From the NCBI RefSeq assembly GCF_024806835.1, contig NZ_JANTYU010000003.1:186001-250000 (forward strand): 64,000 nucleotides of DNA. Reading direction: 5' to 3'. A program made the position numbers and the translations under genes. The first letter of the stretch is position 1. Every line of letters begins with the position of its first letter. Under the pieces are notes generated by a model, which did not search any database, was not told the DNA's origin, and saw nothing but the letters and a program-made list of their open reading frames with translations. Positions 7,568-17,658 of this stretch are shown here, piece after piece. This stretch comes from Xanthomonas sp. 3793 (lineage in GTDB: Bacteria > Pseudomonadota > Gammaproteobacteria > Xanthomonadales > Xanthomonadaceae).

Positions 7568-10217
7568 CGGGGCGAGGTGGCGCGGCGGGAACGAGCAACG
7601 GCAGCGTAATGCGGATCGTGGTGCCGTGACCATGCGTCCCGGCCAGCGCCTCCACGCTGCCGCCATGCGCACCGATCATGCCCTGGCAGATCGTCAGGCC
7701 CAGCCCGGTGCCATGACGGCCGCGGTCGCCGCGTTCGACGCTGTAGAACATGTCGAAGATCCGCGCGCGCTCGTCTTCGGGAATGCCGGGGCCCTGGTCG
7801 CCGATGTCGATCTGCAGCGCGCCGCTGCGCAGCTGCGCCTGCACGGTGACGGCCATACCGGGTGGCGAAAATTTCGCCGCATTCTCCAGCACGTTGAAGA
7901 TGGCCTGCTCCACCAGCGCCGGGTGCACCCAGATCGCCGGCAGGTCGGCGGCCAGCTCCAGCTGCAGGCGCACCTCCGGTTGGTAGCGCTGCAGGCGGCG
8001 CGTGGCCGAGCCGACCAACTCGTCCACGCCGATCCAGTCGCGATTCAAGGTCAGCCCGGTGTGGCCGAGCTTGGTCATGTCGAGCAGGTTCTGGATATAG
8101 CGATCCAGCCGCTCGCCTTCGAGCTGGATGGTGTCGAGCAAGGCATGGCGATCCTGCGCATCCATCGCGTCGCCGTAGCTGGCCAGGCTGCTGGCCGAGC
8201 CGATCATCGAGGCCAGCGGCGAGCGCAGGTCATGCGAAACGGACGACAGCAAGGCAGAGCGCAGGCGCTCGGTTTCGCCACTCACGCGTGCGCCTTCCAG
8301 ATCGGCGACCAGGCGCGTGCGCAGCGCCGCCTGGCCGATATCGTCCACCATCGCTTCGGCCAGCCGGCGTTGCTCCAGCCCGGGGCGCTGTACGCTCTGC
8401 CGGAAGCGCAGCGCCGCCACGCCGAGCGTGCCGCGCTCGTGGCGTACCGGCAGGCACCACCACTGCGCACCGGCCAGGGTGTCGGTGAAGCGGCCCGCAG
8501 CTTGCCCATGGCGCTGCGTCCACTCCGCCGCGCTGCGGTCAAGTGCGCCGAAGCTGGCCGGTGCGTCGCTTTCGCGCTGCTCCAGGCGCAGCCAGACCTC
8601 CGCATCCAGCGCGGTGCTCAATGCACGGCGACCGGCTTCCAATACCTGGCCGAGATCGGCGGCCGTGCTGAGCTGGCGGCCCAGTGCCTGCAGCGCGTTG
8701 GCGTGCGCATTGGCGGCGCGCAACGCCAGCACCTGGCTACGCAGACGCGAGGCCAGGCGCCCGGCGACCAGGGCGGCGATCAGGAACAGGCACACCGTCA
8801 CCACGCCCTGGCGCGCGCTGATGTGCAGGGTGAAGCGCGGTTCGATGAAGAAGAAGTTGTAGGCGACAAAACTCAGTAACGCCGCGATCACCGCTGCGGC
8901 CATGCGCGTGCGCGAGGCGACCAGCACCACGGCGACGATGAACACCATCGACAGATCGTCGATATCGGTCCAGCGCTGCAATAGCCACGCCACGCCCACC
9001 GCACCGGCGGCGGCGATTGCGGCAAAGGCCAGGTCATAACCTTGCAACCAATGGCGCGGATTGCGCCAGCGTTGCCGCGCGCGCGCGCGTGCATCGGCTG
9101 AGCTGACGATGACCAGTTCGTAATGCGCGCCACGCTGCAGCAATTGCTGGGTCAGGGTGCGGTTGAACATGCGCGCCAGGGGGCGTTCGCGGGTGCGCCC
9201 GAGCACCAGGGTCGACACACCGTTTTGCGATGCGAAATCCAGCAAGGCCTCGGCGACATTTGCGCCATGCAGCAACGCGGTGTCGCCCCCCAGTCGACGC
9301 GTCAATGCAAAGGCGCGGTCGATCTCCAGCTGCCAGCCGGCATCGGCCACGGTACGTGTCTGCACGGTGACCACGGTCCATGGCGCATCGCGGCGTTCTG
9401 ACAGTCGCCGTGCCACCCGCACCAGATACTCCGAACTGCCACGCCCATCGATGGCCACCACTACGCGACGGCGCAGCGCGGCGGTGCCGGGCAACCCGCG
9501 TGCGGCCTGGGTGTCGCGCAGGTCGCTGTCGACGCGGTCGGCGGCGGTCTGCATCGCCAACTCGCGCAGCGCGGTCAGGTTGGATGGCGAAAAAAACGCC
9601 TGCAACGCCTGTGTCGCCTGTTCGGGCAGATACACCTTGCCCTGCTGCAGGCGCTCGATCAGTTCGCGTGGCGGCAGATCCACCAGCACGATGTCGCGCA
9701 GGCGATCGAACACCGCATCGGGCACGGTTTCGGAAACGCGCACGCCGGTGATGCGCAGCACGATGTCGTTGAGGCTTTCCAGGTGCTGGATGTTGACCGT
9801 GGTGTAGACATCGATGCCGGCATCGAGCAGCTCGACGATGTCCTGCCAGCGCCGCTCGTGCCGGCTGCCGGGCACGTTGCGATGGGCCAGCTCGTCGATC
9901 AGGGCCAAGCGCGGCTTGCGCGCCAGCAGCGCATCCAGATCGAGCTCTTCCAGCGTGCGGCCCTGGTAGCTCACGCGGATGCGCGGCAACAGCGGCAAGC
10001 CGTCCAGCAACGCGGCGGTTTCGCTACGCCCGTGGGTTTCCACAATGCCGGCCACCACGTCCATGCCCTGCCGCAGGCGCTCTCGCGCCCGCGACAGCAT
10101 GGCGTAGGTCTTGCCCACCCCGGGCGCCGCGCCGAGGAAGACCGTCAGGCGCCCGCCGTGCTCTCGCTGCAGTTCGCCGATCAGCGCATCGGCTTGTTGG
10201 GTGCGGGCGTCGGACAT
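7557..10217 (-). CDS. kdpD: KdpD potassium/turgor sensor histidine kinase
   Basis: A full-length KdpD of 886 residues. It has an N-terminal KdpD domain with a Walker A motif (G-A-A-P-G-V-G-K-T, about residue 30) and D-E-L-A-H-R. A UspA-like domain lies around residues 250-370. Four closely spaced membrane segments occur between about 400 and 490. A GAF-like region comes next, then the histidine kinase core with phosphoacceptor S-H-D-L-R-S-P-L near residue 665 and the G1/G2 ATP-binding boxes (D-Q-G-P-G-I-P, G-T-G-L-G-L). It phosphorylates KdpE. Only 57 bases separate it from kdpC and they hold a degenerate GGGATTGGAGATTC duplication rather than a convincing promoter, so it is likely cotranscribed with kdpFABC. 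Confidence 0.96.
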   Translation of the reverse strand: MSDARTQQADALIGELQREHGGRLTVFLGAAPGVGKTYAMLSRARERLRQGMDVVAGIVETHGRSETAALLDGLPLLPRIRVSYQGRTLEELDLDALLARKPRLALIDELAHRNVPGSRHERRWQDIVELLDAGIDVYTTVNIQHLESLNDIVLRITGVRVSETVPDAVFDRLRDIVLVDLPPRELIERLQQGKVYLPEQATQALQAFFSPSNLTALRELAMQTAADRVDSDLRDTQAARGLPGTAALRRRVVVAIDGRGSSEYLVRVARRLSERRDAPWTVVTVQTRTVADAGWQLEIDRAFALTRRLGGDTALLHGANVAEALLDFASQNGVSTLVLGRTRERPLARMFNRTLTQQLLQRGAHYELVIVSSADARARARQRWRNPRHWLQGYDLAFAAIAAAGAVGVAWLLQRWTDIDDLSMVFIVAVVLVASRTRMAAAVIAALLSFVAYNFFFIEPRFTLHISARQGVVTVCLFLIAALVAGRLASRLRSQVLALRAANAHANALQALGRQLSTAADLGQVLEAGRRALSTALDAEVWLRLEQRESDAPASFGALDRSAAEWTQRHGQAAGRFTDTLAGAQWWCLPVRHERGTLGVAALRFRQSVQRPGLEQRRLAEAMVDDIGQAALRTRLVADLEGARVSGETERLRSALLSSVSHDLRSPLASMIGSASSLASYGDAMDAQDRHALLDTIQLEGERLDRYIQNLLDMTKLGHTGLTLNRDWIGVDELVGSATRRLQRYQPEVRLQLELAADLPAIWVHPALVEQAIFNVLENAAKFSPPGMAVTVQAQLRSGALQIDIGDQGPGIPEDERARIFDMFYSVERGDRGRHGTGLGLTICQGMIGAHGGSVEALAGTHGHGTTIRITLPLLVPAAPPRPDAD

Positions 10218-10274
10218 GGAGGCCGGGATTGGAGATTCGGGATTGGAGATTCGTAAAGGCTACAAGCATCGCTC

Positions 10275-10931
10275 CTAGTGCGGGTGCTTTGCTTCGCCGT
10301 CGATTCCAGCTCCCCCGTTTCCTGCAGCATCCAATGCCAGGTTCAGCGCCAGCACATTCACCCGTGGCTGCCCAAGCAGGCCGAACTGGGGGTGTTCGGT
10401 AGCGGCCTGCAGGAGCGCGGCGACGCGTTGTTCCGGCCAGCCGCGGGCGGCGGCGACGCGGCGCACCTGTACCTGGGCGCCGGCCGGGCTCAGGTGCGGG
10501 TCCAGGCCGCTGCCGGACTGGGTCAGCAACTCGCCCGGAACCGCATCCGGGGCGATGCCGTCGCGTGCGGCAACCTCGGCACGTGCTGTGGCGATGCGCG
10601 ACTGCAGGTCCGGATTGGAGCGCGCCTGATTGCTGCCGGCGGCAGCGGTGAGGTCGTACTTGGCCGCGGATGGGCGCGGCTGGAAGTAACGCGCATCCGT
10701 AAAGGGCTGCGCCACCAGTGCAGAGCCGACCACCTTTGCCTCCGCACGCAGCAGCGAGCCCTGCGCCTGCGCCGGAAACAGCGCGCCAGTGATGCAGGTG
10801 GCGACCAGCGAATAGGCCAGGCCCAGGCCGAGCAGCGTGAAAGCGGCCAGGCCAATGGAGGCACGCAGGACGCCATCATCGCGCAATGGCACGGAGGTGG
10901 ACATGGCAGTGCTCTTGGAAGACGTGGTCAT
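10275..10931 (-). CDS. kdpC: KdpC, potassium-transporting ATPase subunit C
   Basis: KdpC is the single-span subunit that stabilises the KdpFABC pump and raises nucleotide affinity. The 218-residue product has one hydrophobic segment at about residues 30-50, then the soluble domain with R-Y-F-Q-P-R-P-S, S-N-P-D-L, S-G-S-G-L-D-P-H-L-S and the C-terminal V-N-V-L-A-L-N motif of the family. A second ATG at codon 10 is a possible alternative start. Three bases separate it from kdpB. Compared with the roughly 190 residues of E. coli KdpC, the extra length lies mainly in the N-terminus and in a Gly/Ala-rich C-terminal tail. Confidence 0.96.
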   Translation of the reverse strand: MTTSSKSTAMSTSVPLRDDGVLRASIGLAAFTLLGLGLAYSLVATCITGALFPAQAQGSLLRAEAKVVGSALVAQPFTDARYFQPRPSAAKYDLTAAAGSNQARSNPDLQSRIATARAEVAARDGIAPDAVPGELLTQSGSGLDPHLSPAGAQVQVRRVAAARGWPEQRVAALLQAATEHPQFGLLGQPRVNVLALNLALDAAGNGGAGIDGEAKHPH

Positions 10932-10934
10932 GAC

Positions 10935-12983
10935 TCAGGTACCCAGGGTGGCGACAAGCGCCAGATCGATCAGTTTGATGGCGGCAAACGGCAGCAAGAC
11001 GCCACCCAGGCCGTAGATCAGCATGTTCCGGCGCAGCAAGGCCGTGGCGCTGGACGGACGAAAGCGCACGCCGCGCAAGGCCAGCGGAATCAACGCCGGA
11101 ATGATCAACGCATTGAAGATCAGCGCCGCCAGCACCGCATGGCGCGGGCTGGACAACTGCATCACGTTGAGCGCGGCCATCGAGGGAATCGCGGCCGCAA
11201 ACAGCGCGGGCAGGATCGCGAAGTACTTCGACACATCGTTGGCCAGCGAGAAGGTGGTCAAGGCACCGCGCGTGATCAACTGCTGCTTGCCCACTTCGAC
11301 CACCGCCAGCAGCTTGGCCGGGTCAGAATCCAGATCCACCATGTTGCCGGCCTCCTTGGCCGCCTGCGTCCCGGAGTTCATCGCCAGGCCCACGTCGGCC
11401 TGTGCCAATGCCGGCGCATCGTTGGTGCCGTCGCCGACCATCGCCACCAGCCGCCCGCCGGCCTGCTCGGCACGGATGCGCGCCAGCTTGTCTTCCGGGC
11501 GCGCCTGCGCGATGTAATCGTCCACGCCGGCTTCGGCGGCAATCGCGGCGGCGGTGAGCGGGTTGTCGCCGGTGATCATCACCGTCTTGATGCCCATCGC
11601 ACGCAGCTGCGCAAATTTCTCCTTGATGCCCTGCTTGACCACGTCGCTCAACTCGACCACGCCGAGCACATGGCGGCCTTCGGCCACCACCAGCGGCGTG
11701 GCACCACCGCGCGCGACTTCTTCGATACGTCCGTTCAATTCCGGCGAGACCGTCGCGCCCATTGCCTGTACATAGGCGACGATCGAGTCGCCGGCGCCTT
11801 TGCGGATGCTGCGCCCGGCGATATCGACGCCGGACATGCGGGTTTGCGCAGTGAAGGCGATGAAATGCGCGCCGTCCGGCTCGACCGCAACCGCACCCTG
11901 CTGACGTGCCAGCTTGACGATGGATTTACCTTCCGGCGTCGGGTCGGCCAGCGAGGCCAGCATCGCGGCATCGCGCAGTTGCGTACGATCGATGCCGGCC
12001 AGGGGATGGAACGCGGTGGCCTGGCGGTCGCCGTAGGTAATGGTGCCGGTCTTGTCGAGCAGCAACACGTCCACGTCGCCCGCCACTTCCACCGCCTTGC
12101 CGGACTTGGCCAGCACATTGGCCGACAGCGCGCGGTTCATGCCGGCAATGCCGATCGCCGGCAACAGGCCGCCGATGGTGGTCGGGATCAGGCACACCAG
12201 CAATGCGATCAGCAACAACGGATCCAGCGTGACGCCGACGAAGCCGGCAATCGCCGGCAGCGATGCCACCACGATCAGGAAGGTCAACGTCATTGCGGCC
12301 AGCAACAAGGTCAGCGCGATTTCGTTGGGCGTCTTCTGCCGGTTGGCGCCTTCCACCAGCGCGATCATGCGATCCAGAAAGCTGTGGCCCGGCTCGGCCG
12401 TCACCTTGAACACGATCTCGTCGGACAGCACCCGCGTGCCGCCGATCACGCCACTGCGATCGGTGCCGGCCTCGCGCAGCACCGGTGCCGATTCGCCGGT
12501 CACTGCCGCTTCGTTGATGGTGGCAAGACCGCGCACGATCTCGCCGTCGGCCGGGACGAACTCGCCTTCGGACACCATCACGTAGTCGCCCGGGCGCAGC
12601 TCGGCCGCCGGCACGCGGGTCTCGCGGCCGCCGAGTGCGGTTTCCACCCGGCGTGCGACCAGATCCTTGCGCGCACGGCGCAGCGATGCGGCCTGTCCAC
12701 GCCCGCGCGCTTCGGCGATGGCCTCGGCAAAATTGCCGAACAGCACGGTGACGAACAAGATCACCGTGATCGCCCAGCCAAAGCCGGCATTGCCGTAGCC
12801 GCTGGCGGTGATCACCGCCGCCAGCAGCGTGCCGCCCATCACCACCGCCATGACCGGGCTGCGCAGCAGATGCCGTGGCGACAGCTTGATAAAGGCCGCA
12901 CGCATCGCTGCGATCAGCACCGCAGCATCGAACAACGCTGCGTCACCGCGCTCGCGTTTTTCAGTTGTATCGATCGTAGACAT
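10935..12983 (-). CDS. kdpB: KdpB, P-type ATPase subunit of the Kdp pump
   Basis: The catalytic subunit of the high-affinity K+ importer, 682 residues as expected. The phosphorylation motif D-K-T-G-T-I-T is at about residue 305, the actuator motif T-G-E-S at about 155 and the hinge G-D-G-T-N-D-A-P-A at about 515. Membrane helices flank these domains as in other KdpB proteins. The actuator loop reads V-T-G-E-S-A-P-V; the serine that is subject to inhibitory phosphorylation in E. coli is therefore present. The gene lies between kdpA (10 bases upstream) and kdpC (3 bases downstream). Confidence 0.98.
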   Translation of the reverse strand: MSTIDTTEKRERGDAALFDAAVLIAAMRAAFIKLSPRHLLRSPVMAVVMGGTLLAAVITASGYGNAGFGWAITVILFVTVLFGNFAEAIAEARGRGQAASLRRARKDLVARRVETALGGRETRVPAAELRPGDYVMVSEGEFVPADGEIVRGLATINEAAVTGESAPVLREAGTDRSGVIGGTRVLSDEIVFKVTAEPGHSFLDRMIALVEGANRQKTPNEIALTLLLAAMTLTFLIVVASLPAIAGFVGVTLDPLLLIALLVCLIPTTIGGLLPAIGIAGMNRALSANVLAKSGKAVEVAGDVDVLLLDKTGTITYGDRQATAFHPLAGIDRTQLRDAAMLASLADPTPEGKSIVKLARQQGAVAVEPDGAHFIAFTAQTRMSGVDIAGRSIRKGAGDSIVAYVQAMGATVSPELNGRIEEVARGGATPLVVAEGRHVLGVVELSDVVKQGIKEKFAQLRAMGIKTVMITGDNPLTAAAIAAEAGVDDYIAQARPEDKLARIRAEQAGGRLVAMVGDGTNDAPALAQADVGLAMNSGTQAAKEAGNMVDLDSDPAKLLAVVEVGKQQLITRGALTTFSLANDVSKYFAILPALFAAAIPSMAALNVMQLSSPRHAVLAALIFNALIIPALIPLALRGVRFRPSSATALLRRNMLIYGLGGVLLPFAAIKLIDLALVATLGT

Positions 12984-12993
12984 TGCTCAATTC

Positions 12994-14808
12994 TCAGTAC
13001 GCCGCCAGGGCGAGGTGTTCAGCGATGGGACCCAGCACCAGTGCCGGCATGAACTGCAGCACGGTCAGCACGAGCACGATCGCCATCAAGGTCAGCGCAA
13101 AGGTGGGCGTTTCGACCTGCAGGCTGCCGGCCGACTCGGGCGCACGCCGCTTTATCGCCATGCGCGCGGCCACCATCAACGGCAGGATCAACGCCGGGTA
13201 GCGGCCCAGGACCAGCACCACCGAGCAACTCAGGTTCCACCAATACGTGGCATCGCCCAGCCCTTCGAAACCCGAGCCATTGTTGGCGAAGGCCGAGGTG
13301 TACTCGTAGAACACCTGGCTGATGCCGTGAAAGCCCGGATTGGAATTGGCTGTCAATGCCGGCACCGCCAATGCCACCGCGGTAAAGCCCAGCACCACCA
13401 GCGGCTGCAACAGAATCAACAGCGCCAGCAATTGCACTTCGCGCGCTTCGATCTTGCGGCCGAACAATTCGGGCGTGCGCCCGGTCATCAACCCGGCCAG
13501 AAACACGCTCAATAACAGGTACACCACAAACTGCTGCAGGCCGCAGCCGACGCCGCCCCAGATGGCGTTGATCAGCATATCCACCAACGTGACCAGGCCA
13601 CTCAGCGGCGCTAGCGAGTCGTGCATTGCATTGACCGAACCGTTGGAGGTTTGCGTGGTCAACGCTGCCCACAGTGCGGACGCATCGGCGCCGATGCGCA
13701 CTTCCTTGCCTTCCATCAAGGCCGGCGAGGCGGCACTGGCCGAATGCGCTTCGGACCACAGCAACAACGCAGTGGAGGCAGCCGACATCGTCAACATGGT
13801 GCCGAACACCAACGCGGTGAGTCGCTTGCGCCCGGTCAGGTAGCCGACCATGAACACCACGCTCATCGGCAGCAGCACCAGCGCCAGGGTTTCCAGCAAA
13901 TTGCTCAACGGCGTGGGGTTTTCCAACGCCACCGAACTATTGGGGCCATACCAGCCGCCGCCATTGGTGCCGAGCTGTTTGACCGCGACCATCGCCGCCA
14001 CCGGGCCGACCGGAATGGTCTGCTTGGGCATGCCGGCACTGCTGTCCAACGGTGTGGCGGTGGCGGCACCCCGCAATGTGGAGGGAACGCCTTGCCAGCC
14101 AAGCAGCACTGTCCACAGCAGGCACAGCGGCAGCAACACACGCACGCTGGCGCGGATCACATCCGCCCAGTAATTGCCGACGTCTGCCTCCGGCAGTGCC
14201 TCCAATCCCGCAGCCGACTGCTGCCGTCCCTGGTGTGGCGTGTGAATCTCCGCATCGTACGGCCCGTCCACCGGTGGCTTGGCGCTCGCCGTCGCAATGG
14301 ATGCCAGCGAAGCATCTGACACGGTTGCGGCGGCTCGCCCACCGAACAATGCACGCAAGGTCGCCACCGCCAAGGCCAGGCCCATCATCGGCGTCACCAC
14401 CTGCAGGCCGACGATGCCGGTCATCTGCGCCAGGTACGACAACTGCGCCTGGCCTGAGTAGTGCTGCTGATTGGTGTTGGTGACGAACGACACCATGGTG
14501 TGCAGCGCGGTATCCCAGCGCATGTTCGGGATGGCGTCCGGGTTGAACGGCAGCCATGCCTGGGTCATGAACACCGCCCAGGTCAGCAGGCCGACAACCA
14601 GATTGCTGAGCAAGAACGCCACTGCATAGCCGCGCCACGACATGCCCTGCTGCGGGCGGGTACCGAGCAGTGCATACAAGGGCCGTTCGATCCAGCCGAA
14701 CAGCGCATCGCCGCGCATCGATGCACCACGCATCACTGCCGCCAGATAACGGCCCAGGGGCCACGCCAGCACGATGGCCAGCGCGTAGACAAGAAAGGTT
14801 TCACTCAT
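12994..14808 (-). CDS. kdpA: KdpA, potassium-binding and translocating subunit
   Basis: A 604-residue polytopic protein of the superfamily of K+ transporters. Selectivity-filter-like loops are visible, including T-N-T-N-Q-Q-H-Y near residue 115, G-T-N-G-G-G-W-Y-G near residue 260, T-S-N-G-S-V-N-A near residue 390 and F-A-N-N-G-S-G-F near 515. The central hydrophilic segment around residues 165-215 is somewhat longer than in E. coli KdpA (557 residues). The protein forms the K+ path and passes ions towards KdpB. It begins 15 bases after the kdpF stop. Confidence 0.97.
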   Translation of the reverse strand: MSETFLVYALAIVLAWPLGRYLAAVMRGASMRGDALFGWIERPLYALLGTRPQQGMSWRGYAVAFLLSNLVVGLLTWAVFMTQAWLPFNPDAIPNMRWDTALHTMVSFVTNTNQQHYSGQAQLSYLAQMTGIVGLQVVTPMMGLALAVATLRALFGGRAAATVSDASLASIATASAKPPVDGPYDAEIHTPHQGRQQSAAGLEALPEADVGNYWADVIRASVRVLLPLCLLWTVLLGWQGVPSTLRGAATATPLDSSAGMPKQTIPVGPVAAMVAVKQLGTNGGGWYGPNSSVALENPTPLSNLLETLALVLLPMSVVFMVGYLTGRKRLTALVFGTMLTMSAASTALLLWSEAHSASAASPALMEGKEVRIGADASALWAALTTQTSNGSVNAMHDSLAPLSGLVTLVDMLINAIWGGVGCGLQQFVVYLLLSVFLAGLMTGRTPELFGRKIEAREVQLLALLILLQPLVVLGFTAVALAVPALTANSNPGFHGISQVFYEYTSAFANNGSGFEGLGDATYWWNLSCSVVLVLGRYPALILPLMVAARMAIKRRAPESAGSLQVETPTFALTLMAIVLVLTVLQFMPALVLGPIAEHLALAAY

Positions 14809-14823
14809 TGGAGCGCACTCGCA

Positions 14824-14916
14824 TCAGAAGTCTTCGGGCCGCAGCACCACGTACAACAGGTAAGCCGCAGCAACGAGTACGGCCACGCCGCACAGCAGGG
14901 ACAACCAGGCAGGCAT
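14824..14916 (-). CDS. kdpF: KdpF, small membrane subunit of the Kdp pump
   Basis: A 30-codon gene just upstream of kdpA. The product is a single hydrophobic helix (M-P-A-W-L-S-L-L-C-G ... Y-L-L-Y-V-V-L) ending R-P-E-D-F, the conserved KdpF terminus. KdpF stabilises the KdpFABC complex at the interface of KdpA and KdpB. A GGGGAG ribosome-binding site is placed six to seven bases before the ATG. The start region is enclosed by a perfect inverted repeat (listed separately). This is the first gene of the operon. Confidence 0.93.
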   Translation of the reverse strand: MPAWLSLLCGVAVLVAAAYLLYVVLRPEDF

Positions 14917-14937
14917 GACGGTTACTCCCCGTCATGC
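14913..14937 (-). promoter_or_regulatory. Perfect hairpin over the kdpF ribosome-binding site and start codon
   Basis: Nine-base arms GCATGACGG and CCGTCATGC enclose a seven-base loop. In the transcript the Shine-Dalgarno sequence straddles the 5' arm and loop, and the kdpF ATG lies inside the 3' arm. Folding would hide the start codon of the operon's first gene. It could alternatively be a DNA-level palindrome bound by a regulator, for example near the KdpE target. Confidence 0.6.
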
Positions 14938-15403
14938 GCGCAACGCGGCGCGATGGATGCGATGTGCAACGGCGCATGCAGCGTCTGCAGGCCAACAAGG
15001 CAAAGCGCTGCCACACCGCGCGCACAGCGCCGATGGAGCAGACAGGTCAAGGGATGCATCGGAATCGTCCAAGGCGGAACCGCTCCGCCAACCTGGGCAG
15101 TGTCTTCCCGGGCTGCGTAAAGTCGCTATGGACCTGCGACAGACGCCGCGTAAATTCCGCATAAATGCTGCGCAGCGACGGTGTGCAGTCACGCCATGCA
15201 GTCATTTCCGGGCAACCGCGACCTTGCCCTCACAGTCCAGTCCCCGCTCAGGACAACCAGGTTTTGGATCAGTGCGTTATGAAGCCGTAGCAACGCTCTA
15301 CTGGTCGAGGGTCCGGCGCCCTCACCGCTCGCGGGACACGCCGTGAACCAGTCCCAGGGGCGCATCCATGCCGCCACACGGTCCCGCAAGCGGCAAGCAC
15401 GCC
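14938..15403. other. Kdp upstream region, no gene seen
   Basis: About 470 bases upstream of kdpF. The Kdp promoter and KdpE target should be in the part nearest kdpF, but I could not pick a convincing -35/-10 pair by eye. Short open frames on both strands have no recognisable features. Confidence 0.5.
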
Positions 15404-15791
15404 GCACCAGACTGTTTGCTGGCTGCTTTAGTGAAAGCCATGCACACCGACCATCTCGACGGGTCCTTGCCGGCTCACCGTCGCGGGACCTTACGCGGCA
15501 TGAATGCCGCGTAAGAGCTTACAAGGATGTACTTGCAGCGTGTCCCGTGATGGTGGGCGGGCAAGGGCCCTGCAGCAAACTCACAGCGTCTAGGGCGCAG
15601 TGCCCTCACCGCACCAGACAGCTTCCTGGCTGCTTTGTTGAAAACCATGCACACCGACCTTCTCGACAGGTCCTTGCCCGCCCACCGTCGCGGGACCTAT
15701 GCGGCTTGCATGCTGCGTAAGAGCTGCACGGACGTCCTGGCAGCGTGTCCCGCAATGGGGGGGCGAGCAAAGGCCCTGAGCCAGGCTGCAG
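15404..15791. repeat. Two tandem diverged copies of a ~207-bp repeat
   Basis: The unit starting at 15404 (GCACCAGACTG...) recurs at 15611 (GCACCAGACAG...), a period of 207. Both copies share CTGGCTGCTTT, CCATGCACACCGACC, CTCGAC(G/A)GGTCCTTGCC, CACCGTCGCGGGACC, GCGTAAGAGCT and GCAGCGTGTCCCG in the same order. An imperfect palindrome around GCGGCATGAATGCCGCGTAAG is present in the first copy. No protein-coding frame is conserved between copies. The remaining 170 bases to the hydrolase stop show nothing recognisable. Confidence 0.75.
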
Positions 15792-15961
15792 GACTACCGC
15801 CCTAAAAATCTCCCGGAAACGGGAATGACATCCTGCCCAGCCTGTCGGCTGTGTCTGGATGCACATGCAGTTGCGCACTAATGGACAGGCGATGATTGCC
15901 GCGTGCACCCGCTCGGATGCACGCGACCTGCAACTCACCGCGTCGTCAGCTCAGCACAACG

Positions 15962-17542
15962 TCATCGCAGCGGCACGTTCAATACTGATGGCGTTGCCAG
16001 CGGCGATGTAAAGGTCACCGTGCCGCCGCCGTCACTGGCATCGGTATAGCGCACGTCGTGCGTGTCGATCACCAGCACCAGACGCTGCCCGGCCGGAATC
16101 TCCGCAGCGGCCGCCTGCAGCGGCCAATCCAGCGTCACTGCGCGGCCCGGCGTGGCTCCGCGAAGCGAGTACGGCGCATGCGTGATCAACTGTGCCACGC
16201 CCAATGCATCCATGCGATAGAGATAGGCGAACAGGCTCACGTTCGGTTGACTGGGCACCACGGTCACGCGCAAAGATGGGCTGCCCGCCAGCCGTTGCGT
16301 GCTGCTTGACGGCGTACCCATCCACACCGCGGCGCCGATGCGATTGACCAATGGAATGGACGTGGTGACCGGCACACCGATGCCTTGCAACAGACCGCTG
16401 ACCAGCACCACGCCGGAGTCGGCCAGTGTCGGCACATCGGTGGCAATGCGCGACTGCCATCCGCTGGCGGTGCCGGCAATCAACCCACCGGTAGGGCTGA
16501 GCAACCCGGACGGTGCAGACAGACCCAGGCGCGTGCTGCCCTGCTGCACCGATGTCCAATCCGGATACGCCAGCCATTGCCCGGCGCGCGGCGACAGTCG
16601 CACCGGCGCTTCGGTATCCACGCCATTGCGTACTTGCTTGAGATGGCGATCGAACCAACGCGTGGCGGCGGTGTAGACCTCGTTGGGCAGGCCCAAGGCA
16701 CCGGGTAGTTCCGTGGTGGCGTGATCGCCCTGGCTCAGCAGCAATTGCTTGGGCCCGCGCAGCTGATTGAAGAAGGCGATGGTCTGATTCGGCGGGAACA
16801 AGCCGTCGTTGAAGGCATTGCCCAACAGCACTGCGGTACCGCGCACGTTGAGTGCAGCCTCGTCGGTGAGCGGGCTGCGCGAGGCGGCCTTGGGCAGAAA
16901 TCCCTGTACCGCACCGTCGAAATCGCCCTGCGCCACTTTCGTACCGATCTGCGCCAGATCCGGGCCAGCGCGTCCGGTCAACGCGCCTGCGCCGACCAGC
17001 AACCCGACGCCTTGCTGGCTGACGGTACGATTGGAATACAGCGAAGCCTCAAGATCGGCCCAGCCACTGAGCGCGGCCACCGCCTTGATGCGCGGGTCGC
17101 GCTCGGCGGCCAGCAAGCTGATACCCGCGCCGTAGGAGATGCCGGACGCGCCGATCGCATTCGGATTGGCCGGCGTGTGCGCCAGCGCCCAATCGATGAC
17201 CGCACTGACGTCTTCCACGGTGTCCGGACCGGCGATGTCGATCTGCCCGGCCGAATCCCAGAACCCGCGCGAGGTGTAGCTGACGACAACATAGCCATCG
17301 CTGGCCAGCTGGGTGGCGCGGCCCAGATATTCCAGATTGGGCAACGACCAGCTGGCCGGCATCACGATCAGCGGAAACGGCCCGCTTCCCTGCCCTTGCG
17401 GCACGAGCACCAGCGCCCCCATCGGCGCGCCGTCCCAGCCGGGGATGCGCTCATAAGTCTTGCTGAAGGCGCCCGCCACGGCCGACGCCGACGACACCAG
17501 CAACGCAACCGCGGCGATGCCACGGATCCAAGCCTTGTTCAT
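15962..17542 (-). CDS. Secreted S15/CocE-type alpha/beta hydrolase
   Basis: A 526-residue exported hydrolase related to the X-Pro dipeptidyl-peptidase/cocaine-esterase (S15, CocE/NonD) group. A signal peptide with a twin-like basic start and an A-V-A-G-A cleavage region covers the first ~25 residues. The alpha/beta-hydrolase part has the nucleophile elbow G-I-S-Y-G-A near residue 140 and the candidate catalytic histidine in Q-G-D-H-A-T near residue 285. The C-terminal ~200 residues match the beta-rich jelly-roll domain that such enzymes carry, ending in V-L-N-V-P-L-R. Substrate is unknown; peptidase and esterase activity are both possible. The ATG at 17542 is chosen because it gives the signal peptide; the frame continues upstream only because it runs through a heptamer array without stops. 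The gene stands alone. Confidence 0.82.
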   Translation of the reverse strand: MNKAWIRGIAAVALLVSSASAVAGAFSKTYERIPGWDGAPMGALVLVPQGQGSGPFPLIVMPASWSLPNLEYLGRATQLASDGYVVVSYTSRGFWDSAGQIDIAGPDTVEDVSAVIDWALAHTPANPNAIGASGISYGAGISLLAAERDPRIKAVAALSGWADLEASLYSNRTVSQQGVGLLVGAGALTGRAGPDLAQIGTKVAQGDFDGAVQGFLPKAASRSPLTDEAALNVRGTAVLLGNAFNDGLFPPNQTIAFFNQLRGPKQLLLSQGDHATTELPGALGLPNEVYTAATRWFDRHLKQVRNGVDTEAPVRLSPRAGQWLAYPDWTSVQQGSTRLGLSAPSGLLSPTGGLIAGTASGWQSRIATDVPTLADSGVVLVSGLLQGIGVPVTTSIPLVNRIGAAVWMGTPSSSTQRLAGSPSLRVTVVPSQPNVSLFAYLYRMDALGVAQLITHAPYSLRGATPGRAVTLDWPLQAAAAEIPAGQRLVLVIDTHDVRYTDASDGGGTVTFTSPLATPSVLNVPLR

Positions 17543-17658
17543 GCTGCTTTCTCCCACGCGGAGCCGGGCCGGGATAGCCCAGCGGCAACTGCCATGCATC
17601 CGTGGTTCGGGGGAGAACCTGGCGAACGTACCAGACGGTACGGTATGGCTCAAGGGCG

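Noticed and set aside
10278-13052. A 924-codon open frame on the plus strand across kdpB-kdpC
   Set aside because: Antisense shadow of well-supported kdp genes; composition is His/Arg/Gln-rich without domains.
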